From positions 310,001 through 374,000 of the forward strand of contig NZ_RZIJ01000002.1 in the NCBI RefSeq assembly GCF_003989665.1: 64,000 bases of DNA. Direction: 5' to 3'. Shown piece after piece: positions 20,372-28,894 of the stretch. Position numbers and translations under genes: made by a program. This DNA comes from Azospirillum doebereinerae. Its GTDB lineage: Bacteria > Pseudomonadota > Alphaproteobacteria > Azospirillales > Azospirillaceae. Below the pieces are notes generated by a model. That model ran no database searches, was not told where the DNA came from, and saw only the letters and a list, made by a program, of their open reading frames with translations. The stretch's first letter is position 1. Each line of letters begins with the position of its first letter.

Positions 20372-21769
20372 TCAGATGTGCAGCGGACGACCGTCCACCG
20401 CCAGCGCCGCTTCCTTGACCGCCTCGGTCAGGGTCGGGTGCGCGTGGCAGGTGCGGGCGATGTCCTCGGCGGACGCGCTGAACTCCATGGCCAGCACCAG
20501 CTCACCAATCATCTCCGACACGTTCGGGCCGAGCAGATGGACGCCCAGCACCTTGTCGGTCGCGGCGTCGGCCAGGATCTTCACGAAACCGTCGGTCGCG
20601 CCGATGGCGCGCGCGCGGGCGTTGGCGGTGAAGGGGAACTTGCCGGCCTTGTAGGCGACGCCAGCGGCCTTCAGCTCCTCTTCCGTCTTGCCGACGGCGG
20701 CCACTTCCGGCCACGTGTAGACGACGCCGGGGACGAGGTCGTGGTTGACGTGGCTCTTCTGGCCGGCCAGCTGCTCGGCCAGGGCGACGCCCTCCTCCTC
20801 GGCCTTGTGGGCCAGCATCGGGCCTTCGACCACGTCGCCGATGGCGTAGATGCCCGGCACGTTGGTCTCGAAGTGCTTGCCGATCTTGACGCGGCCACGC
20901 TCCATCTCGACGCCCACCGCCTCGAGGCCCAGGCCCTGGGTGTAGGGGCGGCGACCGATGGCCACCAGCACCACATCGGCCTCCAGCGTCTCGGCGGCGC
21001 CACCGGCGGCCGGCTCGACCGTCAGCGACACGCCGGTCTCGGAGACGTTGGCACCGATCACTTTCGAGCCGAGCTTGAAGGTCATGCCCTGCTTGGCGAA
21101 GATGCGCTGGGACTGCTTGGAGATCTCGCCGTCCATCGTCGGCAGGATGCGGTCGAGATACTCGACCACGGTCACCTGGGCGCCCAGACGGCCCCAGACG
21201 GAACCCAGCTCCAGCCCGATGACGCCGCCGCCGATCACGACGAGGCGCTTGGGCACCTCGGCCAAATCCAGCGCGCCGGTCGAGGAGACGATCTTCTTCT
21301 CGTCGATCGTGATGCCGGGCAGCGGAGTGACCTCCGAGCCGGTGGCGATGACGATGGCCTTCGACGCGGTGATGGCGCCGACGCCCTCGACCTCGACGGT
21401 GTTGGCCGAGGTGATCGTGCCGGCGCCCTTGAGCCAGGCGATCTTGTTCTTCTTGAACAGGAACTCGACGCCGCCGGTGTTGTCCTTGACGACCTTGCTC
21501 TTGTGCGCGTGCATGCCGGGCAGATCGAGTTCGACGCCGCCGACCTTGATGCCGAACTTGGCGAGGCCGTGCGCGGCCTCCTCATACTTCTCCGAGGCGG
21601 CCAGCAGGGCCTTGGAGGGGATGCAGCCGACGTTCAGGCAGGTGCCGCCGAGCGCCGAGCGCTTTTCCACGCAGGCGACCTTGAATCCCAGCTGCGCCGC
21701 ACGGATCGCGCAGACATACCCGCCGGGACCGCCGCCGACGACGACGACATCAAAAGTGCTTTCAGCCAT
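20372..21769 (-). CDS. lpdA: Dihydrolipoyl dehydrogenase (E3)
   Basis: A 465-residue flavoprotein. The FAD-binding start is DVVVVGGGPGGYVCAIRAAQ. The redox-active disulfide is in GGTCLNVGCIPSKALL, the NAD-binding loop is VVIGGGVIGLELGSVWGRLG, and the second FAD motif is GIYAIGDVV. The dimerisation-domain motif HAHPTLTEAVKEAAL supplies the catalytic His/Glu. It reoxidises lipoamide in 2-oxoacid dehydrogenase complexes. The start at 21769 (MAESTFDV) follows AGGAAAG at normal spacing. No E1/E2 genes adjoin it, so it may be a shared or spare E3 copy. Confidence 0.96.
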   Translation of the reverse strand: MAESTFDVVVVGGGPGGYVCAIRAAQLGFKVACVEKRSALGGTCLNVGCIPSKALLAASEKYEEAAHGLAKFGIKVGGVELDLPGMHAHKSKVVKDNTGGVEFLFKKNKIAWLKGAGTITSANTVEVEGVGAITASKAIVIATGSEVTPLPGITIDEKKIVSSTGALDLAEVPKRLVVIGGGVIGLELGSVWGRLGAQVTVVEYLDRILPTMDGEISKQSQRIFAKQGMTFKLGSKVIGANVSETGVSLTVEPAAGGAAETLEADVVLVAIGRRPYTQGLGLEAVGVEMERGRVKIGKHFETNVPGIYAIGDVVEGPMLAHKAEEEGVALAEQLAGQKSHVNHDLVPGVVYTWPEVAAVGKTEEELKAAGVAYKAGKFPFTANARARAIGATDGFVKILADAATDKVLGVHLLGPNVSEMIGELVLAMEFSASAEDIARTCHAHPTLTEAVKEAALAVDGRPLHI

Positions 21770-22066
21770 GAGAGGCTTTCCTTCCGCCAGTCTTGCTCGT
21801 TGCCAAAAGCCGTCCCGTCCAGCGGGGAGGGCCGCGCGGCGAGTTATGCCCGCGCTCAAGCCGACTGGCAACGGGACACTTCGTCCCGGCTGGAATGCGC
21901 CGGCCGGACGGACGATCCGACCCCCGCTCTATAAAAGAAGGAAGACCAAGACGTTGCGCAGGGCACCCCTTTTGCGCAGCGCCAGATCCGTTCGGTCCAA
22001 GAAACTTTCACGGCCCCGCTTGCGTTCTTTCAGCGATCGCACCGCACTGATAAACGGAGACACCCC

Positions 22067-22225
22067 ATGACGACCACCAAGAAGTTCGCCCTGCTCGCCA
22101 TCCTCGGCACCCTGCTCGGCACCAGCCTGACCGCCTGCAACACCTTCGAAGGCGCCGGTCAGGACGTGCAGGCCGGCGGCCGCGCCATCGAACGCTCCGC
22201 CGACAACGTCCAGAAGAAGATGTGA
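22067..22225 (+). CDS. Entericidin-like small lipoprotein (52 aa)
   Basis: A 52-residue lipoprotein, too short for usual ORF cut-offs. It has a lipoprotein signal (KKFALLAILGTLLGTSLTAC) with lipobox LTAC and lipidated Cys24. A mature tail of 29 residues contains GQDVQAGGRAIERSADNV, the conserved core of the entericidin A/B family (membrane-associated toxin/antidote-like peptides, function in most bacteria uncertain). The ribosome-binding site GGAGACACCCC is good. The gene is single, divergent from lpdA, and followed by a hairpin at 22231-22275. Confidence 0.88.
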   Translation: MTTTKKFALLAILGTLLGTSLTACNTFEGAGQDVQAGGRAIERSADNVQKKM

Positions 22226-22230
22226 AACCG

Positions 22231-22275
22231 CCATCAAGGAGAATTGGAAGGCATGTAGCCCTTCTCCCTTGATGG
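22231..22275 (+). terminator. Hairpin after the entericidin-like gene
   Basis: Arms 22231-22243 and 22262-22275 pair over 13 positions with one bulged base and an 18-base loop, beginning 5 bases after the stop codon. There is no T-tract, so it may stabilise the 3' end or act as a Rho-assisted end rather than be a classic intrinsic terminator. Confidence 0.4.
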
Positions 22276-22304
22276 ACACACGCCAGCGTTCAATTGCCGA
22301 CCGA

Positions 22305-22380
22305 CCCCACCTGAAACGGTTGCTTTCCAACGACAGACCGGCCTGGTCCGCCAATCTGGAAGCAACCGTTTCAGGTGGGG
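22305..22380. repeat. Long near-perfect inverted repeat (24 bp arms)
   Basis: Left arm 22305-22329 and right arm 22357-22380 are reverse complements over 24 positions, with one extra T in the left arm. The 27-base centre contains a smaller hairpin (GACC-GGCCT-GGTC). This is far longer than the terminators nearby and has no T-tract. It resembles the fused ends of a small mobile element or a repeat unit. Confidence 0.8.
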
Positions 22381-22740
22381 TTATGCTTTCCCGTCGAGAA
22401 ATACAGTTATCTCCCGGCGAGCGAAGCGCATTGCCGGTTGTCCCGGCGAGGATGATGCAGGCTGCGACGGCAACCGCCAGCCACAGCCCGCGCGTCCATT
22501 ACCACAGCCGGGGACGCGCGGCCTGCGCCTCCTCATCCCAAGTCAAGCGGTCGCCACTTTGTCCCGTGAGAAGCTGGGAAGCGGGAATTTCCGCTCCCTG
22601 TCCCTGCGCTCGAAGTTCCCTTCAAAGATATCGGCGCGCAGTCACCAAGCCGGATGCGTCAGGGACCACGGTCGCAAGGCCATGCTTGGCCTTGTCCAAA
22701 CCGTCATCGTGAGAGTTCCTCCGCCTGAGGGACCGAGCCC

Positions 22741-23499
22741 CTAACGGGCACCGGACAGCCGGGCGGCGCTCGCCTTCAACTCGTCGATCATCATCGCCTG
22801 CTGGTCGGCCTCGGTGTCGGCCGGCACCACGAAGCAGATCGTCGCGATGCAGCGCCCGGCCGGGTCGCGCACCGGCGCGGCCATGCAGGTGGTGAAGCGG
22901 TCGACCAGCGCCGTGGTGCGGACGAAGCCGGCCTCGCGCGCCTGGGCGATGTCGCGCAGAAACTCCTCCTCGACGATTTGGCGGCCGTCCGGCAGGGTGA
23001 AATCCTCCGCCGGGATGAAGGCGCGGATCTCCTGCGGCGCCATGTGATCGACCAGAAGCCGGCCGGACGCGGTCCACGGGATCGGCACCTTGATGCCGAT
23101 CTCGGAACTCAGGCGAAACATCCGGCGGCCGGGTTCGTTCAGCACGACGAGGTACTTGTCGCCGTCCAGCATGCAGAACTGCGCCGTTTCGCCCACCGAT
23201 TCCGACAGGTGCGTGACCTCGCCGCGCGCCTTGCGGATCAGGTCGACGCTGTCGAGGTAGTCGCTGCCGTAATAATGCATGGCCGGTCCGAAATAGACCA
23301 TGCCGTCGCCGTCGCGCAACTCCAGCCAGCGCGCCTCGACCAGCGTGTTCACCAGCTCGTAGACGGTGGAGCGTGGCGTGCCGGTGTCGCGCGCGATGTC
23401 GGCGATCCGCGCCGGGGCGCGCAGCCCGTGCAGATGCTCCATCAGCGCGATGACGCGGTCGATCCCCCGCGCCCGCCCGCCCGTCTTCACATCCGCCAT
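22741..23499 (-). CDS. IclR-family transcriptional regulator
   Basis: A 252-residue IclR-type regulator. The winged-helix domain has IDRVIALMEHLHG and IARDTGTPRSTVYELVNTLVEARWLEL (recognition helix around RSTVYELVN). The IclR effector domain follows, with SSEIGIKVPIPWTASGRLL and TTCMAAPVRDPAGRCIATI. I place the start at 23499 (MADVKTGG) because GGAG sits 9 bases upstream; an in-frame ATG at 23541 has no ribosome-binding site and would run through a GTGTGC/GCACAC palindrome. It is divergent from the peptide-ABC/D-amino-acid operon, with repeated palindromic sites between, so it very likely controls that operon and itself. Confidence 0.9.
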   Translation of the reverse strand: MADVKTGGRARGIDRVIALMEHLHGLRAPARIADIARDTGTPRSTVYELVNTLVEARWLELRDGDGMVYFGPAMHYYGSDYLDSVDLIRKARGEVTHLSESVGETAQFCMLDGDKYLVVLNEPGRRMFRLSSEIGIKVPIPWTASGRLLVDHMAPQEIRAFIPAEDFTLPDGRQIVEEEFLRDIAQAREAGFVRTTALVDRFTTCMAAPVRDPAGRCIATICFVVPADTEADQQAMMIDELKASAARLSGAR

Positions 23500-23575
23500 G
23501 CCGTCCATCTCCGCCCCAATACCGTGTGCGTCTGCACACATCGCTTAACACGCCAACTTTCGCCTTGCCAGCGCT

Positions 23576-23639
23576 CTTTGTCCGATATACCGTCCTCTTG
23601 TCCGGAATACAAGATCGATGCCCGAAATATCGGACAAAG
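23576..23639. promoter_or_regulatory. Clustered operator-like repeats between the IclR gene and the ABC operon
   Basis: CTTTGTCCGATAT at 23576-23588 is repeated as a perfect reverse complement at 23627-23639. Between them lies a third related copy, TTGTCCGGAATAC (23598-23610), which is itself part of a palindrome CTTGT-N7-ACAAG (23597-23613). Three copies of TTGTCCG(A/G)-type sites in 64 bases, in a regulator/target divergent promoter, are the expected layout of IclR-family operators. The protein bound is inferred from position only. Confidence 0.65.
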
Positions 23640-23740
23640 TGAACAACCGAAGCGGAACGCTCGCGACGGAACGCAGGGAGCAATCCGGACGACACGCAGC
23701 ACCGGGACCACCACCGGTCCATTCGCGGAGGGGAGTCGTC

Positions 23741-25300
23741 ATGAAACCGTTCACCCGCAGCCTTTACACCGCCCTGCTGGGCACCGCCCTGATCGGCAGC
23801 GCGCTGACCACCACCGTCGGGTCGGCCCTGGCGCAGCAGCAGCCGTCGTCCGTCGTCACCGTGGCAACCATCGGGGAGCCGCCGACGCTGGATCCGGTCG
23901 GCGTCACCTCCGACCTCGTCAGCATCATCACGCAGCACGTCTTCGAGACGCTCTACACCTTCGACGCCGAATGGAAGATCGTGCCGCTGCTGGCCTCGGG
24001 CCAGCCGAAGGTCTCGGCCGACGGCAAGGTCTACGCCTTCCCGCTGCGGAGTGGCGTCACCTTCCACGACGGCAGTCCGATGACCGCCGAAGACGTGGTC
24101 GCCTCGCTGGAGCGCTGGACCAAGCTGTCCCCGCGCGGCAAGACCACCGCCCCGATGATCGAGAGCATCGCCGCGACCGACGCCGCCACCGTCACCGTCA
24201 CGCTGAAGGAATCCTTCACCCCGCTGCTGGCGCTGCTGGCGATGAGCAACGGCGCCGCCGCCATCGTTCCGAAGGGGCAGATCGACGGCGCCGCCCCGCT
24301 GAAGCAGTTCATCGGCACCGGCCCCTACAAGCTGCTGGAGCACAAGCCCGACCAGCACATCCGCCTGGTCCGCTTCGACGGCTACGCCTCCCCGCAGGGT
24401 CCGGCGAGCGGCTATGGCGGGGCGCGCGCCGCCAAGATCGGCGAGGTCCGCTTCGTGCCCGTCCCCAACGCCGCGACCCGCGTCGCCGGTATGCTGGCCG
24501 GGCAGTACCAGTTCGCCGACAGCCTGCCGGCCGAGATGCTCGGCCGCTTCAAGAACGCGCCGAGCGTCAAGCCGGTCATCGTCAAGCCCTTCGGCTTCCC
24601 GCTGATGATCATGAACAGCAAGACCGGCGTGCTGGCCAACCAGACGCTGCGCCAGTCGGTGTTGGCAGCGCTGACGCCGGGCGACATGATGCTGGCCGGC
24701 TTCGGCGACCCGGCCTTCTTCGCCACCGAGGGCTCGATCTACAGCCCCGGCACGCCGTTCTACGACGCCGCCAGCGCCAAGCCCTACAGCGAGAACAGCG
24801 GCAAGAAGGCGGCCGAGCTGCGCAAGACCGCCGGCTACAAGGGCGAGCCGATCCGCATCATGACCTCCACCCAGTACGACTTCTTGTACAAGATGAGCTT
24901 GGTCGCCCAGGCGCAGCTCCAGGCGGCCGGCTTCACGGTGGATCTGCAGGTGCTGGACTGGGCGACGCTGCTGCAGAAGCGCGGCGACGAAAAGGCGTGG
25001 GACGCCTTCTTCACCTACCACACCTTCGTGCCGGAGCCGTCGCTGATCACCGTGCTGAACCCCAGCTACCCCGGCTGGTGGGACACGCCCGAGAAGCGCG
25101 AGGCGCTCGCCGCCTTCAACCGCGAGCCCGACGCCGCCGCCCGCAAGGACAAGTGGGTCGAACTGCAGAAGCGCTTCTACACCGAGGTGCCCAGCATCAA
25201 GGTCGGCGACTTCTACAATCTGGCCGCCGCCAGCGACAAGCTGAAGAACTACACGCCGTCGCCCTGGCCGTTCTTCTGGAACGCCGAGCTGTCGAACTGA
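23741..25300 (+). CDS. ABC transporter substrate-binding protein, dipeptide/oligopeptide (SBP family 5)
   Basis: A 519-residue periplasmic binding protein. It has a Sec signal peptide (KPFTRSLYTALLGTALIGSA, cleavage after SALA near residue 31), then the family-5 hallmark region IGEPPTLDPVGVTSDLVSII, HVFETLYTFDAEW and YAFPLRSGVTFHDGSPMTAEDVV. The start at 23741 follows GGAGGGGAG. It delivers peptides or modified amino acids to the adjacent DppBC-like permeases. Given the D-aminoacylase and D-threonine-aldolase-like genes in the same operon, the ligand may be a D-amino-acid peptide or an N-acyl-D-amino acid; this is inference. Confidence 0.93.
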   Translation: MKPFTRSLYTALLGTALIGSALTTTVGSALAQQQPSSVVTVATIGEPPTLDPVGVTSDLVSIITQHVFETLYTFDAEWKIVPLLASGQPKVSADGKVYAFPLRSGVTFHDGSPMTAEDVVASLERWTKLSPRGKTTAPMIESIAATDAATVTVTLKESFTPLLALLAMSNGAAAIVPKGQIDGAAPLKQFIGTGPYKLLEHKPDQHIRLVRFDGYASPQGPASGYGGARAAKIGEVRFVPVPNAATRVAGMLAGQYQFADSLPAEMLGRFKNAPSVKPVIVKPFGFPLMIMNSKTGVLANQTLRQSVLAALTPGDMMLAGFGDPAFFATEGSIYSPGTPFYDAASAKPYSENSGKKAAELRKTAGYKGEPIRIMTSTQYDFLYKMSLVAQAQLQAAGFTVDLQVLDWATLLQKRGDEKAWDAFFTYHTFVPEPSLITVLNPSYPGWWDTPEKREALAAFNREPDAAARKDKWVELQKRFYTEVPSIKVGDFYNLAAASDKLKNYTPSPWPFFWNAELSN

Positions 25301-25314
25301 CGCTTTGACGAAGG

Positions 25315-25338
25315 CCCTCTCCCGCCCCTGGGAGAGGG
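25315..25338. repeat. CCCTCTCCC palindrome between binding protein and permease genes
   Basis: Arms 25315-25323 and 25330-25338 pair perfectly (9 bp) around GCCCCT. It lies in the 65-base gap after the binding-protein gene, where a hairpin often protects the upstream mRNA and lets the binding protein be made in excess over the permeases. Confidence 0.75.
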
Positions 25339-25365
25339 ACCAACAACCGGGCCGGGATCACACCC

Positions 25366-26307
25366 ATGTTCGTCTACATCGTGCGCCGGCTTGCCGGCAT
25401 GATGGTGGTCATGCTGATCGTCGCGGCGGTGGTCTTCGTGATCGCCCGCGTCGTGCCGGGCGATCCGGCCGCGGTCATGCTGGGCTCCTCCGCCACGCCG
25501 GAGGACATCGCCGCGCTGCGCGGCCGGCTCGGGCTCGACCAGCCGCTGCTCGGCCAGTTCCTGATCTACCTGCAGCAGATCGCCCGTTTCGACCTGGGGG
25601 AATCGATCTTCCTCAACCGGCCGGTCGCCCAGGCGCTGGCCGAACGGTCGGAGCTGACCGCCATGCTGACCCTGATGTCGGTCGGCATCGCCGTGATCAT
25701 CGGCGTGCCGGTCGGCATCCTGTCGGCGGCGATGCGCGGGCGCTGGGTCGATCAGGCCGCCATCGGCGTCGCCATGCTGGCGGCCAGCGTGCCGAGCTTC
25801 TGGATCGGGCTGACGCTCATCAAGTATCTGGCGGTCGACCTTCCCTGGTTCCCGGTCGCCGGCTACGGCCCGCCCGACGCCGGTCTGCTGGAACGGCTGC
25901 GCCATCTGGTGCTGCCCGCCATCGCCCTCGGCATCCCGAATTCGGCGCTGATCCTGCGCTTCACCCGGACCAGCATGCTGGACGTGCTGGGCGACGACTA
26001 CGTCCGCACCGCGCGGGCCAAGGGGCTGTCGCCGCTGGTCGTCGTGCTGAAGCACGCCCTGCGCAACGCGATGATCCCGATCCTGACCGTCATCGGCCTG
26101 ACCGCCGCCGTGATGATCGCCGGCGCCATCGTGACGGAGACCGTCTTCGGCTTGCCCGGCGTCGGCAACCTGATCGTCTCGGCCGTGCTGCGCCGCGACT
26201 ACCCGGTGATCCAGGGCGCCCTGCTGGTGGTCTCGGCCATCTACGTTCTCATCAACCTGTCGGTCGACCTGCTCTACGCGGTGGTCGATCCCAGGGTCCG
26301 TTACTAA
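25366..26307 (+). CDS. ABC peptide transporter permease, DppB-like
   Basis: A 313-residue inner-membrane permease of the DppB/OppB type. The N-terminus is MFVYIVRRLAGMMVVMLIVA. Five further hydrophobic segments follow, and the EAA-loop is YVRTARAKGLSPLVVVLKHALRNAMIP (positions about 223-249; key residues are Ala-Arg-Ala-Lys-Gly-Leu). It ends VDLLYAVVDPRVRY, typical of the family. It pairs with the DppC-like protein encoded 28 bases downstream. Confidence 0.95.
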   Translation: MFVYIVRRLAGMMVVMLIVAAVVFVIARVVPGDPAAVMLGSSATPEDIAALRGRLGLDQPLLGQFLIYLQQIARFDLGESIFLNRPVAQALAERSELTAMLTLMSVGIAVIIGVPVGILSAAMRGRWVDQAAIGVAMLAASVPSFWIGLTLIKYLAVDLPWFPVAGYGPPDAGLLERLRHLVLPAIALGIPNSALILRFTRTSMLDVLGDDYVRTARAKGLSPLVVVLKHALRNAMIPILTVIGLTAAVMIAGAIVTETVFGLPGVGNLIVSAVLRRDYPVIQGALLVVSAIYVLINLSVDLLYAVVDPRVRY

Positions 26308-26335
26308 GACGTCCGTTTCTGAGAAAGGGGCAGCC

Positions 26336-27238
26336 ATGGCAAGCCTTCCCGCCGCCTCCGCCACCCCGGCTCCGTCCGCGTCCAAGGCGCGCGGCCGCTC
26401 GCCGGCGGCGTTGATCCTGCGCCAGCTCCTGCGCCGCCCGCTGGTCGTCGTCGCCCTGGTCCTGCTGGCCGCCATCCTGGCGGTCGCGGCCTCGGCCGCC
26501 TGGATCATGCCCTACGACCCGATGAAGATGGACATCCTCAGCCGGATGAAGCCGCCGTCCTCCGCCCACTGGTTCGGCACCGACGAGTTCGGCCGCGACG
26601 TGATGTCCCGCATCATGCAGGGCGCCCAGCTCTCGCTGCTGGTCGGGCTGCTGGTGGTGGTGGTGGCGGCGGTGTTCGGCACGCTGATCGGGCTGCTCGC
26701 CGGCTACGTCCGCCCGCTGGACGGCGTGCTGATGCGCCTCACCGACGCGCTGATGGCCTTCCCCGACATCCTGCTCGCCATCGCCTTCATGGCGGCGCTG
26801 GGACCGTCGCTGTTCAACGTCGTGCTGGCGCTCGGCATCGTCTACACCCCGCGCGTCGCCCGCGTGGTCCGCGCCGCCGCCCTGGTGGTGCGCGAGATGC
26901 CCTACGTCGAGGCGGCGACGGCGCTCGGCGCCGCGACCCCGCGCATCGTCTTCCTGCACATCCTGCCCAACCTGATGTCGCCGCTGGTCGTCCAGGCCAC
27001 CTTCATCTTCGCCTACGCCATCCTGACCGAGGCGGCGCTGTCCTTCCTGGGCGTCGGCGTGCCGCCGACCACGCCGACCTGGGGCAACATGATCGCCGGC
27101 GCCCAGCAGTATTTCCAGCAGGCCGACTGGCTGGTGCTGTTCCCCGGCCTCGCCATCGTGGCGACGGTGCTGGCCCTGCAGATCGTCGGCGACGGGCTGC
27201 GCGACGCGCTCGACCCCCGGCTCCAGAAGGTGACGTGA
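26336..27238 (+). CDS. ABC peptide transporter permease, DppC-like
   Basis: A 300-residue permease of the DppC/OppC type. A cytoplasmic Ala/Pro-rich N-terminus precedes the first helix. The conserved HWFGTDEFGRDVMSRIMQGA segment follows it, and the EAA-loop is around PYVEAATALGAATPRIVFLH. The C-terminal motif PGLAIVATVLALQIVGDGLR is a family marker. The stop codon shares its last base with the ATG of the amidohydrolase gene (TGATG), so the enzyme and permease are translationally coupled. Confidence 0.95.
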   Translation: MASLPAASATPAPSASKARGRSPAALILRQLLRRPLVVVALVLLAAILAVAASAAWIMPYDPMKMDILSRMKPPSSAHWFGTDEFGRDVMSRIMQGAQLSLLVGLLVVVVAAVFGTLIGLLAGYVRPLDGVLMRLTDALMAFPDILLAIAFMAALGPSLFNVVLALGIVYTPRVARVVRAAALVVREMPYVEAATALGAATPRIVFLHILPNLMSPLVVQATFIFAYAILTEAALSFLGVGVPPTTPTWGNMIAGAQQYFQQADWLVLFPGLAIVATVLALQIVGDGLRDALDPRLQKVT

Positions 27239-28860
27239 TGAGCGACGCGAACGCTGTGAATCCCCGCATCCTGGTCCGTGGCGCCCGCATCCTCGACGGC
27301 ACCGGCGCCCCCTGGTTCCGTGGCGACGTCCGCATCGCGGACGGCCGCATCGCCCAGATCGGCAGCGGGCTGGCTCCCGGCGACGCCGAGGTGCTGGAGG
27401 CGGAGGACCGCTACCTCGCCCCCGGCTTCATCGACGCCCACTGCCACGACGACCTGATCCAGCTCCGCCGGCCCGGCCGGCCGGAGAAGGTGGCGCAGGG
27501 CGTCACCACCGTGGTGGTCGGCAACTGCTCCTTCGGGCTCTACCCGCAGCGGCCCGAAAGCGCGCTGCCCCTGCGCGAGCATTTCGGCAGCCTGCTGGGG
27601 GCCGTCGGCGCCGAGGAGACCTTCGCCGACTTCGCCGCCTACCGCGCGGCGCTGGACGGGCGCGGCACCGCCATCAACCTCGTCTCGCTGGTCGGCCACG
27701 CGGCGTTGCGGCTGGCCGTCATGGGCTGGCAGAACCGCCCGGCCACGGCCGAGGAGCGCGAGGCGATGGCGGCATTGCTCGCCGACCAGCTCCGCCAGGG
27801 CGCGCACGGCCTGTCGCTCGGCCTCGTCTACCCGCCCAGCGCCTGGGCCGACCGCGCCGAACTGGTCCGGCTGGCCGAGGTGGTGGCGGAGCACGGCGCC
27901 CTGCTGGCCGCCCATGTGCGTTCCTACGAGGGCGGGCTGATCGCCTCGGTGGACGAGTTCCTCGACCTGCTGACATCGGGCGGGGCGAGCGGCCTGCTCT
28001 CCCACCTCCAGGCGGCCGGGCGGCCCTATTGGGGCAGCCTGCCGCGCGCCGTCGACCGGCTGGAGACCGCGCGGCGCGGCGGCGTCGACGTCAGCTTCGA
28101 CATGTACCCCTATCCGGCCGGGTCGAGCACCATCCTGCAACTGCTGCCGCCCTCGGCGCTGTCCGGCGGGGTCGAGACGCTGCTGGCGCGGCTGGCCGAC
28201 GCGGAGGGCTATGACGCCCTGCGCCGCGCGGTGGAGGACGGCACCGCCCCCGGCGACGCCGGCTGGGAGTCCAAGATCCGCCTGATCGGCTGGGAGAACG
28301 TCCGCATCGGCGGGGTCGGCGACGACTCCCTGCGCGCCATCGAGGGGCTGTCGCTGACCGAGATCGCCGAGGCGCGGGGCGAGACGCCCTTCGCGACGCT
28401 GGCCCGCCTGATCGCCGCCGACCGGGGGCGCACCAACATCGTCATGTTCCAGCTCGACGAACGCGACCTTGAGACCGCGCTGAGCCACCCGCTGCACATG
28501 CTGGGCTCCGACGGGCTGCCGCGCGAGACCGGCAAGCCGCACCCGCGCGCCTTCGGCAGCTTCCCCCGCTACCTCGCCCGCGCGATCCGCGGCGAGGGGG
28601 GGCTGCGGCTGGAGGAGGCGGTCCGCCACATGACCGCCGTCCCGGCCCAGCGCTTCGGCCTCGGCGACCATGGTCTGGTGCGCCCCGGCCTTGCCGCCGA
28701 CCTCACCCTCTTCACCGCCGACGTGTGCGACCGCGCGACCTTCCAGGACCCGACGCAGCCGCCGCACGGCATCACCGACGTCCTCGTCGCCGGAGCCTTC
28801 GTGCTGCGCGACGGCGGACACACCGGCGCACGGCCCGGCAAAACGCTTACCCGCGCCTGA
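27238..28860 (+). CDS. N-acyl-D-amino-acid deacylase family amidohydrolase
   Basis: A 540-residue metal-dependent amidohydrolase of the D-aminoacylase group. The N-terminal beta-sandwich (ILVRGARILDGTGAPWFRGD) leads to the metal motif FIDAHCHDD (His68, His70, with Asp71/Asp72). GVTTVVVGNCSFGLYP contains the D-aminoacylase-type cysteine ligand region. The C-terminal sandwich is rebuilt by GLVRPGLAADLTLFTADV. Family members hydrolyse N-acyl-D-amino acids or related dipeptides. I use the ATG at 27238; a GTG at 27235 is also possible. Location between permease and RidA genes indicates a catabolic role for the imported compound. The precise substrate is unknown. Confidence 0.88.
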   Translation: MSDANAVNPRILVRGARILDGTGAPWFRGDVRIADGRIAQIGSGLAPGDAEVLEAEDRYLAPGFIDAHCHDDLIQLRRPGRPEKVAQGVTTVVVGNCSFGLYPQRPESALPLREHFGSLLGAVGAEETFADFAAYRAALDGRGTAINLVSLVGHAALRLAVMGWQNRPATAEEREAMAALLADQLRQGAHGLSLGLVYPPSAWADRAELVRLAEVVAEHGALLAAHVRSYEGGLIASVDEFLDLLTSGGASGLLSHLQAAGRPYWGSLPRAVDRLETARRGGVDVSFDMYPYPAGSSTILQLLPPSALSGGVETLLARLADAEGYDALRRAVEDGTAPGDAGWESKIRLIGWENVRIGGVGDDSLRAIEGLSLTEIAEARGETPFATLARLIAADRGRTNIVMFQLDERDLETALSHPLHMLGSDGLPRETGKPHPRAFGSFPRYLARAIRGEGGLRLEEAVRHMTAVPAQRFGLGDHGLVRPGLAADLTLFTADVCDRATFQDPTQPPHGITDVLVAGAFVLRDGGHTGARPGKTLTRA

Positions 28861-28894
28861 CATCAGCATCAGCCTTCAAGGAAAGAAGACCACC

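Larger units (their letters stand above)
22226..22740. other. Intergenic region with two inverted repeats
   Basis: A 515-base stretch without a gene I can support. It contains the hairpin at 22231-22275 and the long palindrome at 22305-22380. From 22381 to 22740 several short frames exist on both strands, including a hydrophobic stretch on the minus strand near 22430-22500, but none has a proper start, ribosome-binding site or recognisable family. It may be degraded sequence. Confidence 0.5.

Noticed and set aside
22305..22380. Bidirectional transcription terminator
   Set aside because: No T-tract on either side and arms much longer than needed; kept as a repeat instead.
22622..22710. Possible transposase or other gene remnant on the minus strand (GLDKAKHGLATVVPDASG)
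   Set aside because: No recognisable transposase motif, no start, and no terminal repeats that can be tied to it.
23524..23539. GTGTGC-GTCT-GCACAC palindrome as a main operator
   Set aside because: Only 6-bp arms and single copy; the repeated TTGTCCG sites are the better candidates. It did help to reject the 23541 start codon.
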